A stretch of DNA of 47,725 bases from Thermoflexus sp. (lineage in GTDB: Bacteria > Chloroflexota > Anaerolineae > Thermoflexales > Thermoflexaceae), in contig JANXBD010000007.1 of NCBI GenBank assembly GCA_025057635.1, forward strand, positions 1 through 47,725, written 5' to 3'. The notes beneath the pieces are model-generated. The model had not been told where the DNA came from and made no database searches. It saw nothing but the letters and a program-made list of their open reading frames with translations. A program made the position numbers and the translations under genes. This document shows positions 47,035-47,725 of this stretch, piece by piece. Positions within the stretch are counted from its first letter, which is position 1; each line of letters begins with the position of its first letter.

Positions 47035-47725
47035 ATGCTGGGTTTAGGCCTGTTGATCGGTCTGCTGATCGTTGCCGGTCTGATCGCGCTCTGGGCCTGG
47101 CGGTATACGAAGGCGGGGCCCAATGAGGTGCTGATTATCTCCGGCCGCAAACGGAAGGTGATCGACCCGGACGGCCGCAAGCGGGTGGTCGGCTATCGGC
47201 TGGTGCGGGGGGGCACCTTCGTCTGGCCGATCCTGGAGCGGGTGCAGCGGCTCTCCTTAGAGTTGCTCACCATTGAGATCCAGACTGCGGACGCTTACAC
47301 CGCCCAGGGCGTGCGGATGATCGTGGATGCGGTGGCCCAGGTGAAGGTGAAGGGAGATGAAGCCTCGATTGCTGTCGCCGCCGAGCAGTTCCTGTCTCGC
47401 TCGAAGGATGACATCCGGCGAGTAGCGCTGCAGGTGATCGAGGGCCATCTACGGGCCGTCCTGGGCACCATGAATGTGGAAGATCTCTATCTCCGACGGG
47501 CGGAGTTCGCCCGACAAGTTCGAGAGGCCGCCCGCCAAGATCTAGAACGCATGGGCCTGGATATCCTCTCGCTAACAGTGCGTCACATTGCCGATGAGCA
47601 GGGCTACCTAGAGGCGATCGGCCGGCCGCGAGTTGCCCAGGTTCGCCAGCAGGCAGCAATTGCGGACGCGGAAGCGGATCGCGTGGCTCGAGTAGCCCGC
47701 TTGGAGGCCGACCGGGTGGTGGAGG
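47035..47725 (+). CDS. Flotillin-like SPFH/band 7 domain protein (partial, runs off right edge)
   Basis: MLGLGLLIGLLIVAGLIALWAWRYTKAGPNEVLIISGRKRKVIDPDGRKRVVGYRLVRGGTFVWPILERVQRLSLELLTIEIQTADAYTAQGVRMIVDAVAQVKVKGD...YLEAIGRPRVAQVRQQAAIADAEADRVARVARLEADRVVE; TTTAGGAGGAGC RBS; no stop before edge. Confidence 0.9.
   Translation, partial: MLGLGLLIGLLIVAGLIALWAWRYTKAGPNEVLIISGRKRKVIDPDGRKRVVGYRLVRGGTFVWPILERVQRLSLELLTIEIQTADAYTAQGVRMIVDAVAQVKVKGDEASIAVAAEQFLSRSKDDIRRVALQVIEGHLRAVLGTMNVEDLYLRRAEFARQVREAARQDLERMGLDILSLTVRHIADEQGYLEAIGRPRVAQVRQQAAIADAEADRVARVARLEADRVVE

Overview
The window reads as a GC-rich bacterial chromosome segment. Gene content (YfhO/GT39-type membrane proteins, SPFH protein, radical SAM, baseplate-J-like membrane protein) would fit a thermophilic Chloroflexota lineage, but that taxonomic guess is inference only. 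No rRNA, CRISPR array or intact transposase was recognised. Housekeeping content: 5' end of clpB (minus, truncated by window edge), MGDG/UgtP-type glycosyltransferase, THEP1-type NTPase, DMT transporter, modular amidase, recF, tRNA-Leu(GAG) with promoter and terminator, S41 protease, ricT-like PSP1 protein, radical SAM protein, glcF-like protein, an envelope-glycan/glycosyltransferase block (27-33 kb), an MBL/beta-CASP-like hydrolase, and a nitrogen block PucR-type regulator / glnA / amt / unknown anchored protein / SPFH protein (cut at the right edge). The most unusual parts are: (i) a compact three-gene restriction-modification cassette (13.4-16.3 kb) in which a COG1743/DUF1156-like methyltransferase is split, with the SAM-binding motif in one ORF and the DPPY catalytic motif in the next, no Zn-ribbon between them, followed by a TdeIII-like restriction endonuclease; (ii) an unannotatable membrane-anchored protein between amt and an SPFH/flotillin-like gene; (iii) several decayed genes (propeller sensor, epimerase, orphan winged-helix response-regulator domain, and a large secreted protein with one in-frame TGA). 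All calls come from reading translations and sequence by eye; no database search was run.
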